Shown in pieces: positions 1 to 8,865 of a DNA stretch of 64,000 nt. The DNA comes from Burkholderia sp. OK233 (GTDB lineage Bacteria; Pseudomonadota; Gammaproteobacteria; Burkholderiales; Burkholderiaceae). The stretch is from NCBI RefSeq assembly GCF_900230185.1, contig NZ_OCSR01000001.1, positions 4,836,001 to 4,900,000 of the forward strand. The letters are read 5' to 3'. A program made the translations under genes and the position numbers. Numbering within the stretch: position 1 is the first letter of the stretch; each line of letters begins with the position of its first letter. The notes below the pieces were generated by a model. The model was given only the letters and a program-made list of their open reading frames with translations, had not been told where the DNA came from and made no database searches.

Positions 1-1
1 G

Positions 2-625
2 GGATACGACTACGACACGTTTGCCAGCGACGTCAATGAGTTGATCGAGGCGCTCGATCTCAGGGACGTGATTCTCGGCGGGTTTTCGATGGGCGGTGGC
101 GAAGTGGCGCGTTATATCGGCCGTTTCGGCACGCGGCGCGTCGCGAAGGCAATTCTGCTCAGCGCCGTGACGCCTTTAATGATTCGCCGTGAGGATCATC
201 CGGAAGGAATGGACCCAGCCATCTTCGACGGCATTCGTGCGGGACTGCTGAACGACCGGCCCAAGTTTCTCGACGACTTCGGCCCGCTTTTCATGGGCAG
301 CGATCAGGAGGGCTCGAACGTGACGAAGCAGATGCTCGACTGGACTTTGTCGCTTGGGCTTCAGGGTGGCCTGAAAGGAACCTACGACTGCGTTGCAGCT
401 TTCTCGGAGACTGACTTCAGGTCGGACCTCGCGAAATTCGATGTGCCCACACTGGTGGTGCACGGTGATGGGGACGCGGTCGTGAACTTCGACGTAACCG
501 GAAAGGCGGCTGCCGCGCTGATCAAGGACGCGAAGCTGCTGGTCTATAAGGGCGCACCGCATGCGCTTTACATCTCGCACAAAGACCGGCTCAACCAGGA
601 CCTCCTGGACTTCGCCCGGTCCTAG
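2..625 (+). CDS. alpha/beta hydrolase, non-heme chloroperoxidase-like (5' partial)
   Basis: This is the C-terminal part of an alpha/beta-hydrolase of the cofactor-free chloroperoxidase/arylesterase group. The reading frame is open from base 2, so the gene starts before the window. The nucleophile elbow GFSMGGGE carries the catalytic Ser. The Asp lies in HGDGDAVV and the His in GAPHAL, so the triad is complete. The family also hydrolyses esters and can make peracids, so halogenation in vivo is doubtful. An in-frame TTG at 41 is inside the fold and is not the start. The HD-domain gene follows 75 bp downstream on the same strand. Confidence 0.85.
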   Translation, partial: GYDYDTFASDVNELIEALDLRDVILGGFSMGGGEVARYIGRFGTRRVAKAILLSAVTPLMIRREDHPEGMDPAIFDGIRAGLLNDRPKFLDDFGPLFMGSDQEGSNVTKQMLDWTLSLGLQGGLKGTYDCVAAFSETDFRSDLAKFDVPTLVVHGDGDAVVNFDVTGKAAAALIKDAKLLVYKGAPHALYISHKDRLNQDLLDFARS

Positions 626-700
626 ACATCGCCGGGCCGCGATGCCCGTCCGCATGCCGGGTGATCCATACCGAGGGGCTGTCTGACACGGAGAAGTGAC

Positions 701-1342
701 ATGAAGAAAATCATTGCGGGAGTCGAGATTCCCGACAGTGTGATGACCCGGGCAGCAACCGATCAGATCCGGGGCACGGAGTGTGAGTTGATGTTCCATC
801 ATGCGCTAAGGGCTTTTCTGTTCGGCGCGCTGACTGGGTATCGCGGCAAGCTGACTTTCGACGCCGAGCTGCTTTACGTCGGCACGATGTTTCACAACGT
901 TGGTTTGAATGTACAGCACCGGAGCTCTCCGTGCCGGTTTGAGGTGGATGGCGCGAATGCGGCGCGTGAATTCCTGCGCCAGCACGGTGCCACTGAGTCC
1001 GCGATCGGTCAGGTATGGGAGGCGATCGCGCTGCATACGACGCCGGGTATTCCTGAACATATGTCGCCGCTCGTCGCGCTGGTCAGCGCCGGGGTGCAGA
1101 TGGATGTACGCGGCGCCTGCTTCGACGAATTCACTGCGCAACAGCGCGACGAAATTGTGCAAGCCTATCCCCGCGAATCCGGTTTCAAGAAAAAGATCAT
1201 CGAAGCCTATGCGCACGGCATGGTGCATCGGCCCGAGACGACGTTCGGCACGGTGAACGCTGATGTGCTGGATCGGTGGGACCCGAACTATCGCAGGTTG
1301 AATTTCTGTGGACTGGTGCTTGGATCGGACTGGCCGAATTGA
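701..1342 (+). CDS. HD-domain protein, cyanamide hydratase-like, with HD to HN change
   Basis: The 213-residue product has the layout of the cyanamide hydratase-type HD family. It has an N-terminal His pair (MFHHALR, about 33-34), then ELLYVGTMFHN (His65-Asn66), the FEVDGANAAREFL block and the ALHTTPGIPEHM block that supplies later His residues. In the family the His65 motif is normally HD, with the Asp bridging the metals. Here the codon is aac (Asn). The rest of the fold looks intact, so this may be a metal-site variant or an inactive binder. The start is the ATG after ggagaagtgac. Cyanamide as substrate is only a family label. Confidence 0.8.
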   Translation: MKKIIAGVEIPDSVMTRAATDQIRGTECELMFHHALRAFLFGALTGYRGKLTFDAELLYVGTMFHNVGLNVQHRSSPCRFEVDGANAAREFLRQHGATESAIGQVWEAIALHTTPGIPEHMSPLVALVSAGVQMDVRGACFDEFTAQQRDEIVQAYPRESGFKKKIIEAYAHGMVHRPETTFGTVNADVLDRWDPNYRRLNFCGLVLGSDWPN

Positions 1343-1446
1343 CCTGGGGTGACTTGAAGTACTGGCGCCTGCCTGAACGGTGGGTACGAATAGCGGATGC
1401 GAACGGCGTGCGCAACGAAGTGGCAGTTATCGAAAGGACAATCAGC

Positions 1447-1698
1447 ATGGGCTACATCATTTCACTGGGAGTCGGCTTCGCAGTCGGACTCCTCTATTGG
1501 CTACTCAAGGTCCAGTCGCCGGCACCGCCGCTGATCGCGCTGGCCGGGCTGCTCGGCATGGTGTTGGGTGAGCACACCATGCCGGTCGTCAAGGCGCAGC
1601 TCTTCGCGCAGACGCGGACGGTCGAGGTCGCCGAGCCTATGAAGAGTACCGCGGCGCAAAAGCCGATGACACCCGGCGCGACGAAAGAGGGCGGTTGA
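1447..1698 (+). CDS. XapX domain-containing small membrane protein
   Basis: This 83-residue protein matches the XapX family. It has two hydrophobic helices (MGYIISLGVGFAVGLLYW and a second around LIALAGLLGMVLGE) separated by a short SPAPPLIAL loop, then a polar tail. The function of XapX proteins is unknown; they are probably inner-membrane proteins. The frame is open further upstream to 1276, but that part overlaps the previous gene. The ATG at 1447 has a purine-rich site (gaaagga) in front and begins exactly at the conserved domain. It lies between the HD-domain gene and a DUF1275 gene on the same strand, probably in one transcript. Confidence 0.82.
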   Translation: MGYIISLGVGFAVGLLYWLLKVQSPAPPLIALAGLLGMVLGEHTMPVVKAQLFAQTRTVEVAEPMKSTAAQKPMTPGATKEGG

Positions 1699-1738
1699 TG
1701 TCGCTGGCGCGTGCCTTCTGTTTTCAGGGGAATCGTTG

Positions 1739-2425
1739 GTGAATAAAGACGAAGACACGATTCTTGCGCTGATAGCGGGCTACGTTGACACCGTCGGGTT
1801 CGTTGCGTTGTTCGGACTCTTCACCGCGCATGTGACGGGCAACTTCGTACTGATCGGCGCGGAAGTCGCCGGCGTGGGGCAGGGTGTGCTGCTAAAGCTG
1901 CTCGCGTTTCCGTCTTTTATAGTCGGCATCGCACTGAGTAGCGTGATTTTTAAGTTTCTGGAGCGAAATCATTCGGCGGATGCTGCGAGCGCTTTGTACC
2001 TGCTTCAGGCAATGCTGCTCGTTTCCTTCCTTGTAACAGGCTTGATTGCGTCACCAATCAAGGCATCGAATGCACCGATGGTGCTGGCGTGCGGCGTACT
2101 GGGAACCATGGCGATGGGTGTGCAGAACGCGCGCGGCAGATTGCTGCAGGTAACGGGATTGCCGAACACGGTGATGACCGGAAACGTGACGCAGATCGTG
2201 CTTGACCTGATCGAACTGATACATAGGGGCGCCGCTGGCGGGCATGGACAACAGGTTCGAGGGCGCCTCAAATCGACGTTAGCGGCGATGTGCGGCTTTG
2301 CCGTCGGCGCGATCTTCGGCGCACTGGCATACGTCAATTTTTCGTTTCTCGCGATTGCATTGCCGGTAGCCGCTTTGCTGTTTCTTGCCTTGAAGAGAAG
2401 GGCGATGGCGGAGGTAAGCCGATAG
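1739..2425 (+). CDS. DUF1275 (YoaK-type) membrane protein
   Basis: The roughly 228-residue integral membrane protein has the DUF1275 signature: LIAGYVDTVGFVALFGLFTAHVTGNF near the N-terminus and NARGRLLQVTGLPNTVMTGNVTQI in the middle. About six hydrophobic helices can be counted. Family members are of unknown function and sometimes sit next to stress genes. The GTG at 1739 is preferred because cagggg lies about 8 bases upstream; a TTG at 1736 is one codon earlier. The gene lies 40 bp after XapX. Confidence 0.85.
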   Translation: MNKDEDTILALIAGYVDTVGFVALFGLFTAHVTGNFVLIGAEVAGVGQGVLLKLLAFPSFIVGIALSSVIFKFLERNHSADAASALYLLQAMLLVSFLVTGLIASPIKASNAPMVLACGVLGTMAMGVQNARGRLLQVTGLPNTVMTGNVTQIVLDLIELIHRGAAGGHGQQVRGRLKSTLAAMCGFAVGAIFGALAYVNFSFLAIALPVAALLFLALKRRAMAEVSR

Positions 2426-2515
2426 CTTGCCGCAAATACATCGCTTTGCAGGCGCTCGCCAGACACCAGGCATGGCCTTGAACAGAGGCTGGTCGTTGAA
2501 ACATTGCTAATACTC

Positions 2516-3478
2516 ATGGGTAATCAAATGGTCAAGTCGCTTCATCGGTTCCGTCCAGTCGCAATTCTCTCCGCCGCGCTACTGATTGGATTGACGTCTG
2601 TTTCGTCCGCCTTTGCCGATGCGGGGCCGCCGGAAGTGTCGACCGGCAAAGCTGCGCTCGCGGCGAAACATGCCGACGTATCGGTCGGCGCGCAGTACGA
2701 CACCACGCACGTGTATGTCGCCTCGGCCGATCTCGATGCATTCGTCACCAGTTTCCTTGCCACGTTCGGTGGCAAAGCGTCCCCGCGCGCGGTGTTCACG
2801 GTGACGCCCACGCCGAGCAAGACCGCGTCGCAGTATGTGCAGACACCAGTCGGCATGCTTTCGGTGTTCGGCTTTGAAACTGCGATTCCGTATCCGTTCG
2901 GCAATGAGCGAACCGGATATCTGGTCACTGATATCGATAAGGCGGTGAAAGCCGCGCGTGCGGCTGGTGCCGACATCGTCGTCGATCCGTTCGACGATCC
3001 GATCGGCAAGGACGCAATCATTCAATGGCCGGGCGGCGTCACGATGCAGCTCTATTGGCACACCAAGGCGCCGAACTATGCGCCGTTGCAGAGCGTGCCG
3101 GACAACCGCGTGTACGTGTCGCGCTACGAAGCGGACAACTTCGTTCGCCGGTGGCTGCGCTTCTCGCACGGCAAGGTGGTGTCGGACAACCCGCGTGCGG
3201 ACGCCGGCGTGATCGGCCGGCCGGGCGAGACGATCCGTGTGATCCGCATCAGCTCGGGCTTCGGCCATATGGTCGTGTTCGTCACGGACGGCAAGCTGCC
3301 GGTCCCGTTCGGGAGTGAAACGACCGGCTATGGCGTGGAAGATGTCGCCCAGACGATCGAGCGCGCGCAAGCGGCCGGCGCGAAGGTGCTCTATCCGCCG
3401 TACCACAGCGGAACAGGTACGACCGCCATGCTCGAATTCCCGGGCCGCTACGTTGCTGAAGTGCACGATGGCAAGTGA
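2516..3478 (+). CDS. secreted VOC (glyoxalase-fold) family protein
   Basis: The protein of about 320 residues has a signal peptide (VAILSAALLIGLTSVSSAFA) followed by two glyoxalase/bleomycin-resistance-type halves. The first ends near residue 190 with the IIQWPGGVTMQLYWH strand. The second contains GYGVEDVAQTIERAQAAGAKVLYPPY and ends with LEFPGRYVAEVHDG. The fold binds a divalent metal in many members, but the substrate cannot be read from the sequence. A periplasmic location is unusual for this fold. The start is uncertain: ATG codons at 2516 and 2528 both keep the signal peptide and neither has a strong ribosome site. The next gene begins 10 bp after its stop and encodes a porin-like protein. 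Confidence 0.75.
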   Translation: MGNQMVKSLHRFRPVAILSAALLIGLTSVSSAFADAGPPEVSTGKAALAAKHADVSVGAQYDTTHVYVASADLDAFVTSFLATFGGKASPRAVFTVTPTPSKTASQYVQTPVGMLSVFGFETAIPYPFGNERTGYLVTDIDKAVKAARAAGADIVVDPFDDPIGKDAIIQWPGGVTMQLYWHTKAPNYAPLQSVPDNRVYVSRYEADNFVRRWLRFSHGKVVSDNPRADAGVIGRPGETIRVIRISSGFGHMVVFVTDGKLPVPFGSETTGYGVEDVAQTIERAQAAGAKVLYPPYHSGTGTTAMLEFPGRYVAEVHDGK

Positions 3479-3488
3479 CGCGAACGCC

Positions 3489-5000
3489 ATGAAGCCGTTT
3501 AGGTCACTTAAGACCCGCAGGAGCGAGCCGCGCTTTTTCGCGCTGCGGGCCGCCCGTGCTTTGCTGATCAGCACAGGCCTCGCGGCCGCGCTGCCGGTCT
3601 CGGCGGCCGATACCGCGACAGGAGGCGCTGACGATACCACCACGGGCGGCACGACGGCGACGGTCGCCTCTGCCGCGAGTGCCTCGTGCGCGCGCCCTGC
3701 GGTGATGTTCAACCGCTGGCAGGAAAACTGGTCGGCGTTGGCCAACCCCTGTGTGCCGAAGCGGCCTTTCGATTCACTGAAGTACATTCCGCTGTTCGGC
3801 AACCCGGACGCGTATATCTCGCTCGGCATGGTGCTGCGCGAGCGGCTGGAAATGAACGATGCCCCGCTGTTCGGCCTCGGGTCAGGGCGCGACGACACGT
3901 ACGTGCTGCAACGCCTGGAAGTTCACGCGGATGTGCGCCTTGGCCCCCACGTGCAGGTCTTTACGCAATTCGAGGACGCGCGCCCCTACGGCAAGGACAA
4001 CGTCACGCCCGTCGATAAGAACCCGCTCGATTTGCGGCAGGCGTTCGTCGCCATCACTGAGCCGCTGGGGCCCGGGACCATCAAGTTCCGGGTCGGGCGG
4101 CAGGAAATGGCGTTCGACTTGCAACGATTCATCTCGGTTCGTGACGGCCCGAACGTGCGTCAGGCATTCGACGCGATCTGGGCTGACTATGAAACGGGTC
4201 CATGGCGCTGGATCGCTTACGCGACACAGCCGGTTCAGTATCGTGACAACACCGATTTCGACGACGTCTCCAATCGCGATCTGACGTTCAGCGGCGTGCG
4301 TGTTGAGCGCAAAGATGTCGGGCCGGGCGATCTGTCGGCGTACTACTCCCGTTACAACCGCAGCAACGCGCACTTTCTCGATGCGACTGGCGACGAACAC
4401 CGTGACGTATTCGACGCGCGCTATGCCGGCAACGTCGCTCATTTCGACTGGGACGTCGAAGGGATGTATCAGTCGGGACATATCGGCGACAAGACGATCG
4501 GCGCATGGGCGGTGGGCTCGCTCGCCGGGTACACGCTAGCGTCGGTGCCATGGACGCCGCGTGTCGGCATCCAGGTGGATGCAGCTTCGGGCGACACCCA
4601 TCCAGGAGATGGCCGCATCGGCACATTCAATGCGTTATTTCCGAATGGCTACTACTTCGCACTGGCCGGCTATACCGGCTACACGAACCTGATTCATATC
4701 AAGCCGTCACTGATCGTCAAACCGAACAGCAAACTGACACTGACGGCCGGCGTGGGTCTCCAATGGCGCGAGACCACCGCGGATGCGGTGTACCAGCAAG
4801 GCGCTGCTGTCGTGCCGGGCACGGCGGGACACGGTAGCAGCTGGACAGGTTTTTATACTCAGCTTCGCGCCGACTGGGCGGTCAGCGCGAACCTCGCCGC
4901 AGCACTCGAAGCTGTGCATTTCCAGGTCGGGCAGTCGCTGCGCGACCTGGGCGCGCGCAATGCCGACTATGTCGGCGCTGAAATGAAATTCAGCTGGTAG
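3489..5000 (+). CDS. alginate export-type outer-membrane porin
   Basis: This 503-residue protein resembles the alginate-export (AlgE-like) beta-barrel family. A long basic N-terminus and a signal peptide ending near ALPVSAAD are followed by FDSLKYIPLFGN, GMVLRERLE, VLQRLEVHADVRLGPHVQVFTQFED and KFRVGRQEMAFDLQRF. It ends in a barrel-closing Trp (AEMKFSW). Relatives in Burkholderia are general outer-membrane channels, often for aromatic or small organic acids, so alginate is not implied. An earlier in-frame ATG at 3468 would overlap the VOC gene by 11 bp. The ATG at 3489 gives the cleanest signal peptide. Confidence 0.8.
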   Translation: MKPFRSLKTRRSEPRFFALRAARALLISTGLAAALPVSAADTATGGADDTTTGGTTATVASAASASCARPAVMFNRWQENWSALANPCVPKRPFDSLKYIPLFGNPDAYISLGMVLRERLEMNDAPLFGLGSGRDDTYVLQRLEVHADVRLGPHVQVFTQFEDARPYGKDNVTPVDKNPLDLRQAFVAITEPLGPGTIKFRVGRQEMAFDLQRFISVRDGPNVRQAFDAIWADYETGPWRWIAYATQPVQYRDNTDFDDVSNRDLTFSGVRVERKDVGPGDLSAYYSRYNRSNAHFLDATGDEHRDVFDARYAGNVAHFDWDVEGMYQSGHIGDKTIGAWAVGSLAGYTLASVPWTPRVGIQVDAASGDTHPGDGRIGTFNALFPNGYYFALAGYTGYTNLIHIKPSLIVKPNSKLTLTAGVGLQWRETTADAVYQQGAAVVPGTAGHGSSWTGFYTQLRADWAVSANLAAALEAVHFQVGQSLRDLGARNADYVGAEMKFSW

Positions 5001-5053
5001 ACACCGTATCCGCGTGCCGTCGTCAGCTTGACGTGTTAGATGAGGTCGAAAGT

Positions 5054-6784
5054 ATGAGCACCCCGGATTTTTCCGCCGACGCCGTGACGCCGTCGGAACT
5101 CGAGATTCCGTTTTCTTCGCTGGAATATCGTCAGCACCAGATGTTCCCCCGTCTTTCGGCTGCGGAGATTCGAAGCCTGCGACGCTTCGCCAAGCCGATG
5201 TCGTTCAAGGCCGGCGAACTGATCTTCGAAACAGGTCAGGTGGCGCTGGGTCTGTTCGTTTTGTTGCATGGGCGCGTGCGGATCTATTCGCGTGACAGTT
5301 TCGGGCGATCGACGCTCGTCACTGAGCATGAAGACGGCCATTTCATGGCCGAGATGGCGCAACTGTCCGGCAAGCCAGCGTTAATCGACGGCGTGGCGTT
5401 GACGGATGCCGAGACGCTTGTGCTCGAGCCGGAACGGTTGCGGGCACTGATCGTCGCCGATGCTCAGCTGGGCGAGCACATCATGCGCGCGCTGATCCTC
5501 CGGCGGCTTGGATTGATCGAGCAAGGACTCGGGCCGATCATTGTCGGCAATGGCGATGACGCGCGGCTTGTCAGGCTTCAGGGATTCCTGCGTCGCAACG
5601 CGTACCCCGCAATGGTGATCGACGCGCGTAGCGATCCTGAAGCGATCACGCTGCTGGGCGGGATGACGACCGGCCCCGACGATTTTCCGCTTGTCTTCTG
5701 CCCGAACGGTTACGTGCTGCGCGCGCCGGACGAAGCGCAGCTCGCGTCGTGCCTCGGACTCGTGCCGACATTCGAGCAATCGCATATCTATGACGTCGCT
5801 ATCGTCGGCGCCGGACCGGCCGGGCTCGCTGCGTCCGTCTATGCGGCCACGGAAGGTTTGTCGGTCGCCGTTTTCGACCAGCGCGCCCCCGGCGGTCAGG
5901 CCGGCGCCAGCTCGCGGATCGAAAACTATCTGGGTTTTCCCACTGGCATTTCGGGCCAGGCACTCGCCGCGCGGGCATTTCAGCAGGCGTTGAAATTCGG
6001 TGCCCATCTGGCCATTCCCGGCATGGTCAAGGACGTGAGCCGTCAGGACGGCATCTTTCTGCTGATGCTTCTTGATGGACAACGGATCAGCGCCCGGACG
6101 GTCGTGGTCGCCAGCGGCGCCGCTTACCGGAGACCGACGGTGCCGGGTTTCGAGCGCTTTGAAGGACGGGGCACGTACTACTGGGCGTCGACGATCGAAG
6201 CCAGGCTCGTGAAAGGGCAGGACATCGTGCTGATAGGCGGGGGCAACTCCGCCGGACAGGCAGTCGTGTTTCTCGCCAATTTCGCGCGCAGCATCCGCGT
6301 GCTGATTCGCGGCAAGGACCTGTGCGCAAGCATGTCGAAATATCTGATCGACCGGATCGGCTCGTTACCCAACGTCACGCTTTGCACCGGTTGCACATTG
6401 CGATCCCTCGATGGCGACGAAGCCGGACTCACGCATGTTCATATTCGTCACGAGGACGATGACGGGGACGAAGTGGTGGCGTCGCGTCATCTGTTCCTCT
6501 TTATCGGCGCGGACCCGAAGACGGATTGGGTCGCTTCGAGTGGCGTGGAGCTCGACAACAGGGGTTTTGTCGTCACCGGGTTCGCACGCAGCGTGCATGG
6601 TCTGTCTGATGCAAGCGAGCGATACCCGCTCGAAACCAGTGTGCCCGGCATGTTTGCCGTCGGCGACGTGCGCTCGGAATCCGCGAAACGGGTTGCTTCG
6701 GCTGTGGGCGACGGTGCGGCGGTCGTGAGCCAGATCCATTCTTATCTTAGCCAGCTGACTACAGCGTCGACTCACGATGTTTAA
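5054..6784 (+). CDS. cNMP-binding domain fused to thioredoxin reductase-like FAD oxidoreductase
   Basis: This 576-residue cytosolic fusion has a cyclic-nucleotide-binding-type sensor domain (about 35-145: FKAGELIFETGQVALGLFVLLHGRVRI). A linker follows, then a pyridine-nucleotide:disulfide-oxidoreductase-like flavoprotein from about 250. That part has the FAD motif VAIVGAGPAGLAAS, the NAD(P)H motif IVLIGGGNSAGQAVVFLA and the second FAD motif GMFAVGDVRS. The redox CxxC of thioredoxin reductase is absent: the corresponding segment reads GTYYWASTIEA. It therefore probably reduces or oxidises something other than thioredoxin. The start at 5054 has gagg upstream; a TTG at 5033 is the alternative. 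It shares its strand with the porin and the MBL-fold gene. Confidence 0.82.
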   Translation: MSTPDFSADAVTPSELEIPFSSLEYRQHQMFPRLSAAEIRSLRRFAKPMSFKAGELIFETGQVALGLFVLLHGRVRIYSRDSFGRSTLVTEHEDGHFMAEMAQLSGKPALIDGVALTDAETLVLEPERLRALIVADAQLGEHIMRALILRRLGLIEQGLGPIIVGNGDDARLVRLQGFLRRNAYPAMVIDARSDPEAITLLGGMTTGPDDFPLVFCPNGYVLRAPDEAQLASCLGLVPTFEQSHIYDVAIVGAGPAGLAASVYAATEGLSVAVFDQRAPGGQAGASSRIENYLGFPTGISGQALAARAFQQALKFGAHLAIPGMVKDVSRQDGIFLLMLLDGQRISARTVVVASGAAYRRPTVPGFERFEGRGTYYWASTIEARLVKGQDIVLIGGGNSAGQAVVFLANFARSIRVLIRGKDLCASMSKYLIDRIGSLPNVTLCTGCTLRSLDGDEAGLTHVHIRHEDDDGDEVVASRHLFLFIGADPKTDWVASSGVELDNRGFVVTGFARSVHGLSDASERYPLETSVPGMFAVGDVRSESAKRVASAVGDGAAVVSQIHSYLSQLTTASTHDV

Positions 6785-6861
6785 TAAAAATTAGCAACTG
6801 CGTCGAACGCGTGGGCGCTATGCTTTTTTGAATATAAACGGCAAGTGCCAGGGAACGAATG

Positions 6862-7851
6862 ATGAAACGGATTCAGAGCAAATGGGCAGTCCATGTCAAC
6901 GCGTGGTGTGTAGTTGTCTTGAGCATCTTTGCGTGCGTATGGTCTGACGCGGCGCTTGCCGCTGCGCCTCAGGTCAAAACGCAGGGGCCGGGCTTTTACC
7001 GGATCATGCTGGGCGGTTTTGAAGTGACAGCGTTGCTCGACGGCACGCACCCGTTTCCGATAGATACCGTGGTGGAAGATGTGCCGAAGGCTGAAATCGC
7101 GCGCGACCTGCAGCGCGATTTTCTGCAAGCGCCCGTTCAGGGCTCGATCAACGCGTTTCTGATCAACACCGGTTCGAAGCTGATTCTTATCGACACCGGC
7201 GCAGGCGTGCTCTATGGAGACTGCTGCGGCAAGCTGCTCGCGAACTTGCGCTCGGCGGGCTATCAACCGGAGCAGGTCGACGAGGTGTTGCTGACACATC
7301 TGCACAAGGACCATGTCGGTGGCGTCATTTCTAACGGCGCTATGACGTTCCCGAACGCGGTCGTACGGACCAGCCAGATTGAAGCCGACTACTGGCTGAA
7401 CCCAGCCAACAAGTCGAAGGCACCCGCCTTCCTCAGCACATTCTTCGATGCGGCAATCGCATCCGTCGCTCCCTACGTCGCGGCCGGCCGGTTCAAGCCG
7501 TTCAGCGGAGATGTCGAACTCGATCCGGGCATCCGCGCGATCGCGTTGCCCGGTCATACGCCGGGTCATACCGGGTATCTCGTCGAGAGCGAGTCGAAGG
7601 ATCTGCTGGTGTGGGGCGACATCGTTCATGTGGCGTCGATCCAGTTACAGAACCCGAAGGCATCGGTCGAATACGACACCGACGCGGCCGCGGCGCAGCG
7701 CTCGCGTCGCTATGCATTCGAGCTCGCGGCGAAAAAACATTATCTCGTCGGCGCTGCGCATATCGCCTTCCCGGGATTGGGACACATCAGGGCGAACGGC
7801 AGCACCTATGACTGGGTGCCGGTCAATTACGAAGCCGCACCCGGTCGATGA
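6862..7851 (+). CDS. secreted MBL-fold metallo-hydrolase
   Basis: The 329-residue metallo-beta-lactamase-fold enzyme has an N-terminal signal segment (WCVVVLSIFACVWSDAALAAA). The metal motif HLHKDH (His146, His148, Asp150, His151) is complete, and later ligands lie in LPGHTPGHTGYLV and WGDIVHV. Relatives include quorum-quenching lactonases and other esterases; the substrate cannot be fixed. The start could be 6859 or 6862, a double ATG with aggga just upstream. The next hydrolase gene starts 44 bp after its stop, so the two are probably co-transcribed. Confidence 0.85.
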   Translation: MKRIQSKWAVHVNAWCVVVLSIFACVWSDAALAAAPQVKTQGPGFYRIMLGGFEVTALLDGTHPFPIDTVVEDVPKAEIARDLQRDFLQAPVQGSINAFLINTGSKLILIDTGAGVLYGDCCGKLLANLRSAGYQPEQVDEVLLTHLHKDHVGGVISNGAMTFPNAVVRTSQIEADYWLNPANKSKAPAFLSTFFDAAIASVAPYVAAGRFKPFSGDVELDPGIRAIALPGHTPGHTGYLVESESKDLLVWGDIVHVASIQLQNPKASVEYDTDAAAAQRSRRYAFELAAKKHYLVGAAHIAFPGLGHIRANGSTYDWVPVNYEAAPGR

Positions 7852-7895
7852 CCACGGCGTCAAGCTTATCTTTCACCACTTCCAGGAAACGAAAA

Positions 7896-8774
7896 ATGGC
7901 AACTGAAGCGACGGCGGTCACTCACCACACGCTGCGTGCAAACGGCATCCGGCAGCATTTCCTCGATGCCGGTAGCGGCCCGGTCGTCGTGCTCCTGCAC
8001 GGCTTCCCCGAGACGAGCTTTGCCTGGCGTTATCAGATTCCCGTGCTGGCCCAGCACTATCGAGTCATCGCGCCGGATCTGCGGGGCTATGGCGAAACCG
8101 ACAAGCCCAGTTCCGGTTACGACAAGCGGAACATGGCGATGGATATCATCGGGCTGCTTGACGAACTGGGGATCGGCAAGGTCGCGCTCGTCGGGCACGA
8201 TCGCGGCGCGCGCGTGGCGACGCGGCTGACCAAGGATCATCCTGAACGGGTCGATCGGCTCGTCGTGATGGATAACGTGCCGACGCGGGTGGTCGCACAG
8301 AATATGAATCCGCAAACAGCGCGTGCGTACTGGTTCTTTCTATTCCATCTGGTCGCGGACCTGCCGGAAACGCTGATCGCGGGGAAGGAAGACGCGTGGC
8401 TGCATCACTTCTTCGCCGACTGGTGCTACAACCCGCACACGATCGAAGGCGCGGACTTCGATACGTACGTGAAAGCGTACCAGCGGCCGGGCGCGGTGCG
8501 AGGCGCAATGTCGGACTATCGCGCGAATTCCGAGGACGTCGCGCAGGATCTGGTCGACGCGGACGTGAAGATTGCGTGCCCGACTATGGCGCTGTGGGGT
8601 GAAGACTTCTATGCGGTGGGCGGCATGTTCGACATGAAGGCTGTCTGGCAAGGCATGGCAAACAATCTCCGTGCCGAACCGATCTCGCATTGCGGACATT
8701 TACCCCAGGAGGAGCAGCCGGAACGGGTCAACGAACTGCTGGTGGATTTCCTGCGGGGCTGGACTGGGAGTTGA
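7896..8774 (+). CDS. alpha/beta hydrolase, haloacetate dehalogenase/epoxide hydrolase-like
   Basis: The 292-residue hydrolase has the dehalogenase-type nucleophile motif GHDRGAR, with Asp102 as the likely nucleophile. It also has the oxyanion motif HGFPET, DLRGYGETDKP, and a late catalytic His in SHCGHLPQEEQP. These features are typical of fluoroacetate dehalogenases and some epoxide hydrolases. In fluoroacetate dehalogenases the fluoride pocket includes a His-Trp pair before a hydrophobic helix; here that place reads Tyr145-Trp146. Dehalogenation of fluoroacetate is therefore uncertain. The ATG at 7896 has aggaaacgaaaa upstream; an upstream in-frame start at 7848 would overlap the MBL gene. 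Confidence 0.85.
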   Translation: MATEATAVTHHTLRANGIRQHFLDAGSGPVVVLLHGFPETSFAWRYQIPVLAQHYRVIAPDLRGYGETDKPSSGYDKRNMAMDIIGLLDELGIGKVALVGHDRGARVATRLTKDHPERVDRLVVMDNVPTRVVAQNMNPQTARAYWFFLFHLVADLPETLIAGKEDAWLHHFFADWCYNPHTIEGADFDTYVKAYQRPGAVRGAMSDYRANSEDVAQDLVDADVKIACPTMALWGEDFYAVGGMFDMKAVWQGMANNLRAEPISHCGHLPQEEQPERVNELLVDFLRGWTGS

Positions 8775-8824
8775 TTGTCCGTCAGACGCTCTGAGGCTAC
8801 GGCCGCATGATAGGTGATGTTTTA

Positions 8825-8848
8825 GGCCGCGGTGCGTAATCCGCGGCC
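8825..8848 (+). other. GC-rich stem-loop before the DUF3331 gene
   Basis: A perfect 8-bp arm pair (GGCCGCGG and CCGCGGCC) flanks an 8-base loop in the gap after the dehalogenase-like gene, just upstream of the next ribosome site. There is no T-run after it, so it is not a standard intrinsic terminator. It could limit read-through or affect translation of the DUF3331 gene. Confidence 0.4.
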
Positions 8849-8865
8849 GGTTGATCGGGAGAAGC

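Noticed and set aside
2579..3898. A 439-codon open frame on the minus strand
   Set aside because: It is antisense to the VOC and porin genes, which have signal peptides and family motifs; the minus-strand product has none.
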